Shown here: piece by piece, positions 48,661-58,658 of the stretch
How positions within the stretch are numbered: position 1 is the first letter of the stretch
Layout of the letters: every line of letters starts with the position of its first letter
Assembly (NCBI RefSeq): GCF_900109495.1
Contig: NZ_FOAA01000015.1
Coordinates: 1 to 64,000 of the forward strand
Origin: Ectothiorhodospira marina
GTDB lineage: Bacteria > Pseudomonadota > Gammaproteobacteria > Ectothiorhodospirales > Ectothiorhodospiraceae
DNA: 64,000 nt
Direction: 5' to 3'
Made by a program: the position numbers and the translations under genes
The notes under the pieces: generated by a model
Seen by the model: only the letters and a program-made list of their open reading frames with translations
Told to the model about the DNA's origin: nothing
Database searches by the model: none

Positions 48661-49359
48661 ATGATGCCGATATCGTTATCTCCCCAAGATGTCACGGCCC
48701 TTTGGGTCACCTTCAAGCTTGCGGTCATCAGTACATCCATATTGCTGGTGCTTTGTGCACCAGTGGCCTGGTGGCTTGCCCACACTCAATGGCGAGGCAA
48801 GGTGGTCGTGGAAGCACTGGTCATGTTGCCACTGGTTCTGCCCCCCACCGTGCTCGGGTTTTATCTTTTGCTCTTGCTGGGACCTCATGGGTGGGTGGGG
48901 GGGACCCTAGAATCCATGGGTTTCCAGCATCTGGCCTTCAGTTTTACCGGCCTGGTCATCGGTTCCATGATTTATTCCCTGCCGTTTGTCATGCAACCAC
49001 TCACCAATGCCTTCCAGGCGACCGGCAAGCGTGTGCTGGAGGTGGCTTCCACCTTGCGGGCTTCGCCGCTGGATCGTTTCTTCACTGTGGTGGCTCCACT
49101 GGCAAGACGAGGGTTTCTCACCGCTGCTGTGCTCTCCTTTGCACACACTCTGGGTGAATTTGGCGTCATCATCATGGTGGGTGGCAACATTCCCGGTCAG
49201 ACCCAGGTGGCCTCCATCGCCATCTACGATCATGTGGAGGCCATGGATTATCAGTCGGCACACGCGCTGGCCCTGATTCTGGTGGTGCTCTCGTTTTCGC
49301 TGCTGCTGGCTGTCTATGCATTAAATCGGAAATTCAAGGTGGTGGGGGTGGCGTCATGA
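48661..49359 (+). CDS. modB: Molybdate ABC transporter, permease
   Basis: The 232-residue inner membrane protein has five to six helices and the EAA loop ASTLRASPLDRFFTVVAPLARRGF where ModC docks, plus LPLVLPPTVLGFYLL and HTLGEFGVIIMVGGNIPG typical of ModB. Two ATGs in tandem open the frame. Its stop overlaps the modC start in ATGA. Confidence 0.95.
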   Translation: MMPISLSPQDVTALWVTFKLAVISTSILLVLCAPVAWWLAHTQWRGKVVVEALVMLPLVLPPTVLGFYLLLLLGPHGWVGGTLESMGFQHLAFSFTGLVIGSMIYSLPFVMQPLTNAFQATGKRVLEVASTLRASPLDRFFTVVAPLARRGFLTAAVLSFAHTLGEFGVIIMVGGNIPGQTQVASIAIYDHVEAMDYQSAHALALILVVLSFSLLLAVYALNRKFKVVGVAS

Positions 49360-50423
49360 GCATCCAGGCCAGATTCCATCTGCAGCGGGGCGCATTTTCT
49401 CTGGATGTGGATCTCCACATCCCCGGGCGAGGGGTCACCGCCCTGTTCGGTCGCTCGGGTTCCGGCAAGACCACCATCCTGCGTTGTCTGGCGGGCCTGG
49501 AGCGCATACAAGAGGCGCACCTGCAATTCAACGGAGATCTCTGGCAGGGTGGGGAATACTTCATGCCGGTGCATCAGCGGCCCCTGGGGTACGTTTTCCA
49601 GGAAGCGAGCCTGTTTCCGCACCTCAGCGTCAGGCATAACCTGCTCTACGGATTCAAGCGCATTGCCGCCGAGGAACGCCGCGTACAACTGAATGATGTG
49701 GTGAGTCTGCTGGGGCTGGAGAGCTTGCTGAGCCGATTTCCGGATGCGCTATCTGGCGGTCAGCGTCAACGGGTGGCCATTGGCAGGGCTCTGCTCACCA
49801 GTCCTCGACTACTGCTCATGGACGAGCCCATGGTGTCTCTGGACGAGACCAGCAAGGGGGAAATACTGCCCTACCTGGAGCGGTTACGGGATGAGCTTTC
49901 CATCCCGGTGGTCTACGTCAGCCACGCCATCGAGGAAGTGGCCCGCCTGGCGGACCACATGGTGTTGCTGGAGAATGGTCGCGCCCTGGCTCAGGGCCCG
50001 CTGCAGGCCCTGCTCACCCGCACCGACCTACCTCTGGCACACAGCGAACAGGCCTCGGCGGTGATCGAGGGCACGGTGGCCGCGCACCACGAGCCCGATC
50101 ATCTGACGGAAATGGCCTTCCCCGGCGGCACTTTGCTCATCTCTCATCAAGACCGTGCCATTGGAACCCCCTTGAGAGTGCGCATCCTGGCACGGGATGT
50201 CTCCGTGGCTCTGGAGCGCCCCGAGTCCAGTAGCGTGCTCAACTCGATTCCGGCGAAAATCACACAGATCAGTGAGGATCCCCACCCGGGTCATGTCATC
50301 CTGAATCTGGCGGCGGGAGAGCATCATTTACTGGCCAGGATCAGCGCCTGCTCCTGCCGGCAATTGGACCTGTCCCCGGGCCAATCCATATGGGCGATGG
50401 TCAAGGGCATTGCCGTCGCATGA
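49356..50423 (+). CDS. modC: Molybdate ABC transporter, ATPase
   Basis: ModC powers uptake. The 355-residue protein has Walker A FGRSGSGKTT (31-40), the signature LSGGQRQRVAIGRALL, Walker B RLLLMDEPMVSLD, H-loop VSHAIEEV, and a C-terminal Mop-like domain (about 285-352) with SVLNSIPAKITQI, which binds molybdate and may give trans-inhibition. modC overlaps modB and its own stop overlaps the nifQ start. Confidence 0.95.
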   Translation: MSIQARFHLQRGAFSLDVDLHIPGRGVTALFGRSGSGKTTILRCLAGLERIQEAHLQFNGDLWQGGEYFMPVHQRPLGYVFQEASLFPHLSVRHNLLYGFKRIAAEERRVQLNDVVSLLGLESLLSRFPDALSGGQRQRVAIGRALLTSPRLLLMDEPMVSLDETSKGEILPYLERLRDELSIPVVYVSHAIEEVARLADHMVLLENGRALAQGPLQALLTRTDLPLAHSEQASAVIEGTVAAHHEPDHLTEMAFPGGTLLISHQDRAIGTPLRVRILARDVSVALERPESSSVLNSIPAKITQISEDPHPGHVILNLAAGEHHLLARISACSCRQLDLSPGQSIWAMVKGIAVA

Positions 50424-51064
50424 GTGCCGCGATCCCATCATCCATGAGCGAGGGTCCTGTCATGGCATCCAATTCTCATCCGCTGGCCGACCCGAACACG
50501 CACCGGCGTGACCGTTTGCTGGCATTGCCAGGGCGGGGTGACCCCTTCGACCGCCACGTGCTGGCCTGCGCCCTGGCGGCGGCGCTGGAAGACGTGGAGC
50601 AGTCCCGGGAGGCCTCCTTGAATGCAAGCCTGGGGCTCCCCGCCGACCGGCTGGACCACCTGCTGGATCAGTGCTTCCCTGGCTTTGACGCACTGGAGCC
50701 CGAAGTCACACGGGACGGTGAGGCGGGCGAGGGCGCCATCGAGGAGGCAGACCTTCGCAGCCTGCTGATTGATCATGTCTCGCATCCAGGCGATGTGGCC
50801 CTATGGCTGGCGCACATCATTGCACGTCGTGCCCTCAAACCGGGCCATCTATGGCAGGGCCTGGGGCTGGATGTGCGTGCGCAGCTTTCCACCCTGATGA
50901 CGCGACATTTCCCCGCCTTGGCGGATCAGAACGTGCACAACATGCGCTGGAAGAAGTTCTTCTACCGTCAGCTATGTGGCCGGGAAGGCATACCGATCTG
51001 CAAGTCCCCGGTGTGTGGGGATTGTCCGGATTACCGGGCGTGTTTCATGCCGGATAATGATTGA
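50420..51064 (+). CDS. nifQ: NifQ, Mo-delivering protein for nitrogenase cofactor synthesis
   Basis: NifQ carries an Fe-S/Mo cluster that hands Mo to the NifEN/NifH machinery for FeMo-cofactor. The C-terminus has the family motif C-x4-C-x2-C-x5-C (C194, C199, C202, C208 in ICKSPVCGDCPDYRACF), preceded by RWKKFFYRQLCGREGIPIC and LWQGLGLDVRAQLSTLMTRHFPALA, conserved in NifQ. ATG 50420 overlaps the modC stop in ATGA; later ATGs at 50444 and 50462 are alternatives. Being last in a molybdate uptake operon fits its job and implies nif genes elsewhere. Confidence 0.9.
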   Translation: MSAAIPSSMSEGPVMASNSHPLADPNTHRRDRLLALPGRGDPFDRHVLACALAAALEDVEQSREASLNASLGLPADRLDHLLDQCFPGFDALEPEVTRDGEAGEGAIEEADLRSLLIDHVSHPGDVALWLAHIIARRALKPGHLWQGLGLDVRAQLSTLMTRHFPALADQNVHNMRWKKFFYRQLCGREGIPICKSPVCGDCPDYRACFMPDND

Positions 51065-51156
51065 CTCCATGCGACCGTGGCCGGCATTACGGTACACTCG
51101 GGGGTTTGACATCAGCCATCTTGCCGAAATGCGCTCGGCTTTGGAGTTCTCCTCCC

Positions 51157-53901
51157 ATGGATCAACCGATGCAGGATGATTGGTACCAGCGGCCTTGCAG
51201 CGAGGTGCTGGAAACACTGGAAACCCAGGAGCATGACGGCCTCACGGACGAGCAGGTTCGGGAACGTCTGGCCACCTACGGCCCCAATACCCTGGCCACT
51301 GCGAAGGCCATGTCGTGGTTCAAACGGCTGCTGCTGCAGTTCCACAACCCGCTGATCTACATCCTCCTGATCGCCACCGTCGTGACCCTGGTCCTGGGGG
51401 AATACGTGGACTCGGGGGTCATCTTTGCCGTGATCCTGATCAACGCCATCATCGGTTATGTGCAGGAATCCAAGGCCGAGGATGCCATCCAGTCCCTCAA
51501 GCACATGCTCTCCTCCACCGCCACGGTGATGCGGCAGGGACAGCGCATGGAGGTGCCGGCCGCTGAACTGGTACCTGGTGACATCGTTCTGCTGGCCTCC
51601 GGCGATAAGGTGCCGGCCGACATGCGCATGGTGTCGGCCCGCGATCTGCAGATCGATGAGTCCACCCTCACCGGCGAGTCCGTGGCTGTGGAGAAGCAGT
51701 CCAAGCCATTGGACTCGAACACCGTGCTGGCGGATCGCAGCAACATGGCCTTTGCCGGCACCCTGGTGACCTATGGAACGGGCCGGGCCGTGGTGACCGC
51801 TACGGGGAACCGCACCGAGACCGGCAAGATCGCGGATATGATCAGTGAGGCGGTGAGCCTGGAAACGCCACTCACCCGCAAGATCAATGCTTTCAGCCGG
51901 GTGCTGCTCTGGGTGATCCTCGTGCTGGCTGGGGTCACCTTCGGTGTGGGCCTGCTTTACGGTCAGTCCTGGGTGGACACCTTCATGGCCGCCGTGGCCC
52001 TGGCGGTCGCTGCCATACCTGAAGGGCTGCCGGCGGTGGTGACCATCACCCTGGCCATCGGCGTGCGCCGCATGGCCCTGCGCAATGCCATCATTCGCAA
52101 GCTGCCGGCGGTGGAGACCCTGGGTTCCACCACGGTGATCTGTTCCGACAAGACCGGCACCCTCACCGAAAACCAGATGACGGTACAGCGCATCCTGGTC
52201 GACGATACCACCTTCGAGTTGAGCGGCGCCGGGTACGAACCCCAGGGTCAGATCCTCCAGGACGGCGAACCGTTGGCCGGGCCCGTTGCCGGGCATGAAG
52301 CCCTCTATCAGTGCCTGTTGGCGGGCCTGCTGAGCAATGACAGTGAGCTGGTGGAACAGGAGGGGCGCTGGACCGTGCAGGGTGATCCCACCGAGGGGGC
52401 ATTGATCACCAGCGCCCTCAAGGCGGGCATGGAGCGGCACCCCCTGCGACGTGAGCTGAAAAGGGTCGATGCGATTCCCTTTGAGTCGGACCGTCAGTAC
52501 ATGGCCACCCTGCATCGCCATGAGGGCGGCTATCGGGTGTACATGAAGGGGTCCGCGGAGCGGGTGATTGCCCACTGCGACCGCATCATGACTGCCGATG
52601 GTGAATTGCGTCCCCTGGATTCCAAGCGGCTGCATGAGCAGGCCGATCAGCTGGCGGCCCAGGGGCTGAGGGTGCTGGCCTTTGCCATGCGCGAATCGGA
52701 CCTGGACCACCTCCAGGTGCCCGATCCGGAGCGCGCCGAGGATCGTCTGATCTTTCTCGGCTTGCAGGCCATGATCGATCCGCCTCGGGAAGCGGTGGTG
52801 CATTCGGTGGAAACCTGCCGTCAGGCCGGTATCCGGGTGAAGATGATCACCGGTGACCACGCCCTGACGGCCCGTGCCATTGCCGAGCGTATCGGTATCC
52901 TCCGCGACGGGGAACAGGCATCACAACAAGTCCTGACAGGGCGTGAGTTGGGCAACATGACGCCGACGGAATTGGCGCGGGCCAGCGAGGCGGTGTCGGT
53001 GTTTGCCCGGGTGGCCCCGGAACAGAAACTGCAGCTGGTGGAGGCGTTGCAGGCCCAGGGGCATGTGGTGGCCATGACCGGCGACGGGGTCAATGATGCC
53101 CCGGCCCTGAAGCGGGCCAACATCGGTGTGGCCATGGGGATCAACGGGACCGAGGTCTCCCGCGACGCCTCCGATATGGTACTGGCGGATGATAACTTCA
53201 GTTCCATCGAGGCGGCCGTGGAAGAAGGCCGCAATGTCTTCGATAACCTGCTCAAGTTCATCACCTGGATCCTGCCCACCAACCTGGGGCAGGGCCTGGT
53301 GATCATGGTGGCCGTTTTGCTGGGTGTGACGCTGCCGGTGTTGCCGGTGCAGGCGCTGTGGCTGAATATGACCACGGCGGTGTTCCTGGGTCTGATGCTG
53401 GCCTTCGAACCACGGGAGCCCGGGATCATGGGCCGGGCGCCCCGTCAAACGAATATGCCCATCCTCAACGGCGAGACCATCGGGCGCATCTTCTCGGTGA
53501 GCGCCTTGCTGTTGCTGGGGGCCTTTGGCCTGTTCCAGTGGTCGCTGATGCAGGGCGCCAGCATCGAGGAGGCGCGCACCCTGGCGGTGAGCCTGTTCGT
53601 GGTGGTGCAGAGCTTCTTCCTGCTCAATTGCCGCTCGCTCACCCGCAGCGTGTTCCAGACCCACCCGTTCTCCAATCACTGGATCTGGTGGGGCATCACT
53701 GGCATGGCGGTGGCGCAGTTGCTGTTCGTCTACACGCCGTTCATGAACCTGCTGTTCCAGAGCGCCCCCCTGAGCCTGAGTCAGTGGGGATTGATTCTGG
53801 CGTATGGCGTGGTGGTCCTGCTTCTGGTGGAGCTGGAAAAGGCTGTCTGGCGCTGGCGACACCCGGAGAAAAAAACGGTGGCTGCCAAGACCAGGGCGTG
53901 A
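51157..53901 (+). CDS. P-type cation-transporting ATPase (P2 type)
   Basis: ATG 51157 gives 914 residues with the P2 layout: N-terminal cation ATPase domain, TGES (172-175) in the actuator, membrane motif [15 protein letters not shown], phosphorylation site DKTGT (D331), [12 protein letters not shown] with KGSAE in the nucleotide domain, [12 protein letters not shown] (641-652), and a six-helix C-terminal half. PEGLPA and the overall length favour a Ca2+/Na+-type pump; ion specificity cannot be set by eye. The gene starts 93 bases after nifQ and may be separate. Confidence 0.88.
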   Translation: MDQPMQDDWYQRPCSEVLETLETQEHDGLTDEQVRERLATYGPNTLATAKAMSWFKRLLLQFHNPLIYILLIATVVTLVLGEYVDSGVIFAVILINAIIGYVQESKAEDAIQSLKHMLSSTATVMRQGQRMEVPAAELVPGDIVLLASGDKVPADMRMVSARDLQIDESTLTGESVAVEKQSKPLDSNTVLADRSNMAFAGTLVTYGTGRAVVTATGNRTETGKIADMISEAVSLETPLTRKINAFSRVLLWVILVLAGVTFGVGLLYGQSWVDTFMAAVALAVAAIPEGLPAVVTITLAIGVRRMALRNAIIRKLPAVETLGSTTVICSDKTGTLTENQMTVQRILVDDTTFELSGAGYEPQGQILQDGEPLAGPVAGHEALYQCLLAGLLSNDSELVEQEGRWTVQGDPTEGALITSALKAGMERHPLRRELKRVDAIPFESDRQYMATLHRHEGGYRVYMKGSAERVIAHCDRIMTADGELRPLDSKRLHEQADQLAAQGLRVLAFAMRESDLDHLQVPDPERAEDRLIFLGLQAMIDPPREAVVHSVETCRQAGIRVKMITGDHALTARAIAERIGILRDGEQASQQVLTGRELGNMTPTELARASEAVSVFARVAPEQKLQLVEALQAQGHVVAMTGDGVNDAPALKRANIGVAMGINGTEVSRDASDMVLADDNFSSIEAAVEEGRNVFDNLLKFITWILPTNLGQGLVIMVAVLLGVTLPVLPVQALWLNMTTAVFLGLMLAFEPREPGIMGRAPRQTNMPILNGETIGRIFSVSALLLLGAFGLFQWSLMQGASIEEARTLAVSLFVVVQSFFLLNCRSLTRSVFQTHPFSNHWIWWGITGMAVAQLLFVYTPFMNLLFQSAPLSLSQWGLILAYGVVVLLLVELEKAVWRWRHPEKKTVAAKTRA

Positions 53902-53944
53902 TCTCCTGCGCAACGCAATGCGGTGTGCGGAAAGGCCGGTGGTC

Positions 53945-55216
53945 TCAGGGTGGGGCACCATCCCACGCGCTGCTGCGTCGCTGGCCGGCGGCGGCAACCC
54001 CCGGTGCGGGCCTGGGAGAAAGGGCCTCATCGTAGAGAGCCAGCAGCCGGTCGAGTGTCTGTTCCCAGGCGTAGCCTGAGGCCAGCACGTGATGCCGTGC
54101 CGCCGCCCCCAGGGTTTGGTGTTGCACTGCCACCTGCCGGATATGGCCAGCCATGGCTTCAGCATCCCCCACCGGACCCAGTCGTCCCCGGTCCGGTCGC
54201 ACATGTTCTTTCAGGGCGCCGGCCTCGACCCCCACCACCGGCAGGCCGCTGGCCTGGGCCTCGACCACCGACAGGCCGAAGGTCTCGTGGGGGCCGGCGG
54301 TGACGTAGATATCGGCGCTCGCCAGGGCGCGGGCATAGGCGGGCCGGTCCGACTCGTAGTCCAGTAGTCGCAGCCCTGGCAGGTCGCGCGCCCGGGTCTC
54401 CAGGGCCTCCCGGTGCGGACCGGCCCCCATCATTGCCATCACGAAGCGCGGCCCATCAGAGGGCCCATCCCGGTTCAGGCACTCGAAGGCCCGGGCCAGT
54501 GTGAGCACATCCTTCTCCCCATCCAGACGGCCGCAGTAGAGCAGCAGGATGTCCTCCGGGTCCAGTCCGAGCTCGGCGCGCCAGCTGGAGTCCCGGCGTG
54601 CGGGGTTGAAGAGCAGCGTATCCACGCCCAGGGGCACGATGTGAGTGCCGCCCACGCCGTATTGGCGCAGGCGATCGGCCTGCTGGCCCGTGGCGGCCAG
54701 GGTGAGGTCGCAGTGGCGAAAGACGCGGCCGAAGAGACGTCGGGCCGTGGACTCCATACCCTGGCCAGCCTTGTCTCCCCATGTGCCCGGAAGGGCGGAC
54801 AGGCGACGGCGTAGCGGGGCGCCCACATAGGCGCTGGCGATGTCGGTATGGAAGTAGGCGGCTACCAGGGGCCGGTGACCCGCCTGCAACCGGTCGGCCC
54901 GGTAGCGGAAAGCCGCCCAGGGGCAGGTGAAGAAACTCCCCAATTCCACCGCATCCGGTGCCGCCTCCCGCAATGCCCGAAGCACCCGGTGGGGGCGCGT
55001 GAAGAAACGGTAGGGATGACAGCCAGGGATCAGGGGGGATTGGATCTCGATGCGAGTGAGGCGGCCATCCTGGATGATCCGGTCCCGTTCACCGGGGATG
55101 ATGAGCACATGCTCGTGTTCGGTATGTCGGGCGATGTGCTGCCGCTTGGCATCGATATAGGTGCGGATGCCTCCGCTGGTCTCGGTATAGGCCAGGGTGA
55201 GGTCGCAATGGCGCAT
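53945..55216 (-). CDS. Glycosyltransferase, GT4 family
   Basis: The 423-residue protein has a GT-B fold: N-terminal acceptor half with TSGGIRTYIDAKRQH and VAAYFHTDIASAYV, and C-terminal donor half with IVPLGVDTLLFNP, LYCGRLDGEKDV and ETFGLSVVEAQASGLPVV, where the acidic residues bind the nucleotide sugar. Similar proteins act on lipids or polysaccharides at the inner membrane face. The start (ATG 55216) is followed upstream by a gene-poor stretch. Convergent with the P-type ATPase. Confidence 0.85.
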   Translation of the reverse strand: MRHCDLTLAYTETSGGIRTYIDAKRQHIARHTEHEHVLIIPGERDRIIQDGRLTRIEIQSPLIPGCHPYRFFTRPHRVLRALREAAPDAVELGSFFTCPWAAFRYRADRLQAGHRPLVAAYFHTDIASAYVGAPLRRRLSALPGTWGDKAGQGMESTARRLFGRVFRHCDLTLAATGQQADRLRQYGVGGTHIVPLGVDTLLFNPARRDSSWRAELGLDPEDILLLYCGRLDGEKDVLTLARAFECLNRDGPSDGPRFVMAMMGAGPHREALETRARDLPGLRLLDYESDRPAYARALASADIYVTAGPHETFGLSVVEAQASGLPVVGVEAGALKEHVRPDRGRLGPVGDAEAMAGHIRQVAVQHQTLGAAARHHVLASGYAWEQTLDRLLALYDEALSPRPAPGVAAAGQRRSSAWDGAPP

Positions 55217-55566
55217 GGGGTTTCCGTGGGGTGTGGTGAGGCCGCAGGTGGTCGGATTGATGAGTCTACCGAAACCCTGGCAGTCGTCCTATGGCCAGAT
55301 GGGGTTTATCCCCCCCGGACTTCAGGTTCAATCCGGTTTCGCGGTACACAATTCACTGCTAGGAGCATGAAACCAGCCCCCGCCGACGAGCGGGTCAACA
55401 CCGTCATCACCCATTTCCCCACCCGTTCCGCCTACTGGACAGAACGGGTGGGGATCATAGTGATCTGCTCTGCTAGCGTTGCGGCGGGGTGCTATCCCGA
55501 TTACGGCCAGGATCAAGAGTCTTTGACTCATGCGGCAGAGCTGCGAGTGACCCCGGGCAACTCATC
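55217..55566. other. 350-base gene-poor gap, possible broken methyltransferase start
   Basis: No complete gene is seen. An ATG at 55367, placed directly after AGGAGC, opens KPAPADERVNTVITHF and SAYWTERV, which resembles the first residues of small SAM-dependent methyltransferases often paired with glycosyltransferases. Similarity stops after about 27 codons near 55447, just where the sequence becomes unlike. This may be the truncated end left when the chemoreceptor segment arrived. Weak evidence. Confidence 0.25.
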
Positions 55567-57528
55567 TCAAGAGGTTGCCTTGTCGGTTTTAAAGCGGTTG
55601 ACAAGATCGGAAAGTTCTGAGGCCACCAGCCGCAGTTCAGTAGCCGTTGCGTTGGTTTGTTCCGCTGTTGAGGCCGTACTATTTGCCCCATCAAGCACAT
55701 GGGTCACGTTCTGATTAATGTTCTCCGAGACCGCATGTTGCTGTTCAGTGGCAGTTGCGATCTGCGTGGCCATATCATGAATCTGCCCCACCAGCATTTG
55801 GATGGTGCCAAATACTGCCAACGCCTCTTCGCTTGCACGCGTGGTGGTTTCAGAGTGCGCCACGCTGCCTTGCAGCTTATCAGAGAGTTCACGAGTTCGT
55901 TGAGTCAACGCCTGCAACAATGTATCAATTTTTTCTGTCGACTTACTCGTTTTTCTCGACAGCACCCGTACCTCATCAGCCACCACAGCAAAGCCACGGC
56001 CATGTTCGCCTGCCCGTGCCGACTCAATCGATGCGTTTAATGCCAGCAAGTTCGTTTGATCTGCAATGCCGCGGATGGTATCAAGCATGGTTGTGATATT
56101 GTCGTTCTCCTTGGTAAGTTCACCCATCGCGGCATCAGCTTCGTTGAGCGTATCAGCCATTGTTTGCACTGCCGTGCGGGTGTTATTCATCAGTGCCATG
56201 CCTTTATCGACCTCGCTTTGGCACTGCTGAGCAGAATCGGCGGTCTGATTGCAGTTTTGAGAAATTTCATTGGCTGTTGCTACCATCTGATGGAAGGCGG
56301 TGGCGATCTGCTCTAGTGAAGAATGCTGGCGTTGACTGGCACCATCCAGTTGTTTCGCAAACTGCGTAGTATGGTCTGCATGCAAAGTCAGCTTCAGTGA
56401 GCGATCTTTGATGCCGACAATGAGCGACTGGATCACATCTACAAACTGGTTGAACGCCGAAGCGGTGGTGCCCAACTCATCTTTACTGGTGACTGGAAGG
56501 CGCTTCGTTAAATCTCCATCGCCGCTAGCTGCATCGCTCAAGCCGTCGCTAATCGCGATGATGGATGACGATATGCGATTCGTGAGAAAATAGCCCAATA
56601 GCCCAAAAAATAAAACTAAAATAATGCCGATTGAGATGATTGCCGTTTGCAGGCGATCAACCTGTCTGAGCACTTCCCTTTGCGGTACAATGCCGATTAA
56701 ACGCCAGCCACTATCCGATGCGTTATACTGGTTAACGAAGTAGTCATTACCATCAAAAGACAAAGCGGTCAGCGCCTCACTGAGCATGTGACCACTATAT
56801 ACGCTGTTCACGCTGTCAAGGGACTTGAAGTTGTTTTCCGGGTTGTTGGGGTCTGCCAAAATAGTGCCCGTATCCTCGACCAGCACAATATAGCCAGACT
56901 GACCGAGTGACACTTCACCAAGCATGTCAGTCAGTGCACTCAAAGTTACATCGACAGCAGCTACTCCCTTCAAGCCGTCCTTTGCTGAGAATTCGATGAC
57001 ATAGTCGAGCAGTGGTGCCCCTGTGATCACATCTTCATAGGGAGTTACGCGTACGGGGGTATTGCCGCTGTTTTGTCCTACTTGATACCATGGACGCTCA
57101 CGTGGGTCATAATTGCCTAGTTCCCCTTGCGGCCACTGAATATAACTACCATTGCTCAAGCCAAGAAATACGTAGGCAAAATCTTCGCGCGAATTACCCA
57201 TGGCCTCTAACAGTCGATAGGCTTGTGCTTCAACCGGGCTGTTTTGGGGCGACATCATGGTCTGAGTAGTGGGGGCCATATAATTGGCGACCGAGCGATC
57301 TAGCGATTGCAAAGCTTCACTATTGGCCAAGGTTTTTACGTTAGCAGACAGGCCTTGTAGGTAAAACCTGAACGCATTGCCGATATGTTGCATTTCCTGG
57401 TGCGAACTTTGTTCATAGGTTTTTAACGTGCTCACTCGAAATTGGTATAAAGCCACGATGGAAATAATAAGGGTTGGTAGCAAAACCCCTGTCAATACGA
57501 TGGCTAGAATTCGATTTTTAATACTCAT
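55567..57528 (-). CDS. Methyl-accepting chemotaxis protein with dCache sensor
   Basis: The 653-residue protein has an N-terminal membrane helix (about 8-28), a periplasmic dCache-like domain (to about 285, with [20 protein letters not shown] and [19 protein letters not shown]), a second helix (about 292-315), a HAMP segment, and a cytoplasmic methyl-accepting domain with the tip [20 protein letters not shown] and [16 protein letters not shown]. It should signal through CheW/CheA; the ligand is unknown. Codons are AT-richer than the surroundings (many TTA, CGA, ACA) and an IS5 remnant lies beyond the start, which suggests acquisition. Confidence 0.92.
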   Translation of the reverse strand: MSIKNRILAIVLTGVLLPTLIISIVALYQFRVSTLKTYEQSSHQEMQHIGNAFRFYLQGLSANVKTLANSEALQSLDRSVANYMAPTTQTMMSPQNSPVEAQAYRLLEAMGNSREDFAYVFLGLSNGSYIQWPQGELGNYDPRERPWYQVGQNSGNTPVRVTPYEDVITGAPLLDYVIEFSAKDGLKGVAAVDVTLSALTDMLGEVSLGQSGYIVLVEDTGTILADPNNPENNFKSLDSVNSVYSGHMLSEALTALSFDGNDYFVNQYNASDSGWRLIGIVPQREVLRQVDRLQTAIISIGIILVLFFGLLGYFLTNRISSSIIAISDGLSDAASGDGDLTKRLPVTSKDELGTTASAFNQFVDVIQSLIVGIKDRSLKLTLHADHTTQFAKQLDGASQRQHSSLEQIATAFHQMVATANEISQNCNQTADSAQQCQSEVDKGMALMNNTRTAVQTMADTLNEADAAMGELTKENDNITTMLDTIRGIADQTNLLALNASIESARAGEHGRGFAVVADEVRVLSRKTSKSTEKIDTLLQALTQRTRELSDKLQGSVAHSETTTRASEEALAVFGTIQMLVGQIHDMATQIATATEQQHAVSENINQNVTHVLDGANSTASTAEQTNATATELRLVASELSDLVNRFKTDKATS

Positions 57529-57773
57529 CTTGATGCCGGTTGGTGACGATTTTAAAAGCGAATATGGCTAATATAAAGAATTCGGATTGCATGATGGGAA
57601 TCTCTAAAAATCGTATTTTCTTAAAACCCTATCACTCCGGTATGGAAACAGAAATTCATGGCCCATGATCACGCTTGTTAACAAGAAGATCCGGATCTCA
57701 ATAGCGCCATTGAGGAATCTTCATGGGTCATTATCACCCCCATCCCAGGGGTACCCATGGCCCACCATCGGAC

Positions 57774-57973
57774 TCATGCGATGATCCCCTGCAGATAGGT
57801 CCAGCGCTTGAGGTTGTATACCATGTTGTTCAAAGCGATCTTGACCCGAGCCAGAAGAGGCCGAAATGCTTCACAGTTCACTACCCTGTTCAGCTTCGGC
57901 AGCGGATGGCCCAGCTTTATAGCAGGACGTAGCGTTCATCCAGGTCAAACAGTCCGGGTATCATGGGCTGCAT
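57774..57973 (-). pseudogene. Degenerate IS5-family transposase (internal deletion and frameshift)
   Basis: On the minus strand a start-like MQPMIPGLFDLDERYVLL is followed, after a one-base shift, by KLGHPLPKLNRVVN and EAFRPLL, the typical IS5-type N-terminus, and then directly by VKIALNNMVYNLKRWTYLQG, the C-terminus. The catalytic middle of about 250 residues is missing. Terminal repeats were not found by eye. The stretch 57529-57773 before the chemoreceptor start holds no recognised gene. Confidence 0.68.
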
Positions 57974-58058
57974 CGTCACTGTGGGATCTTCTCCTTATCA
58001 TAAGGCAGAAGGATGAACTTTTTTTTTCGAGGTTCACCTAAGCCATAAGAGGTACAGC

Positions 58059-58645
58059 TTGAACCGACAGAGCCTGGTGTGCTACCAAGTCTTCATCTCC
58101 CTCGCCGGACTCATCCTTGGCACCGCACCCCCGGTGGCTGGATCGGTGTTGGAAGAGGTGCTCTGGCTCGTGCTTGGTCTGCTGCTTTACGCCAATTTAC
58201 TTTGGTGACGCTAAATCACCTGTGGGAGGCCTTTGCCGACCGAGGTTTTCTGGTGGCAGCCTCGTTGGGCAACTTCCTGATCATTCCCGTCCTGGCCTGG
58301 TTGTTGATGTGGCTGGGGCCGGAAGATCCAGTCGTGCAACTGGGCATCTTTCTGGTGCTGCTGGTGATATGCGCGGACTGGTTCATCACCTTCACCCAGT
58401 TGGGTGGCGACGACACCCGGTGGGCGATCGCCTTTGCTCCGGTCAGCCTATTGTTGCAGATCATTCTGCTGCCCGTTTACCTGTGGCACTTCTTTCTGGG
58501 GGACCTCGGCCTTGCACTGGTCCGCGGGGATATGCTGCTGGCGTTCTTCGGGCTGATCATCCTGCCGTTGTTGCTGGCGCTGGCCGCCTATCTTTGGTGG
58601 GTGCCCAGGCGCCTGTTTACGGCGCGGGAACCTTCCTTGCCTTGA
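58059..58645 (+). pseudogene. Arsenite/bile-acid-type permease-like gene, frameshifted and shortened
   Basis: A TTG at 58059 after AAGAGGTAC opens CYQVFISLAGLILGTAPPVAGSVLEE and LVLGLLLYA, then hits TGA at 58206. Another frame continues LNHLWEAFADRGFLVAASLGNF and IPVLAWLLMWL to 58645. Together they match the first two thirds of arsenic-resistance permeases of the bile-acid/sodium symporter superfamily. One indel near 58190 and an early end (about 320 residues expected) indicate a broken gene. It lies between an IS5 remnant and glycerate kinase. Confidence 0.6.
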
Positions 58646-58658
58646 GGCCTGGATTCCC

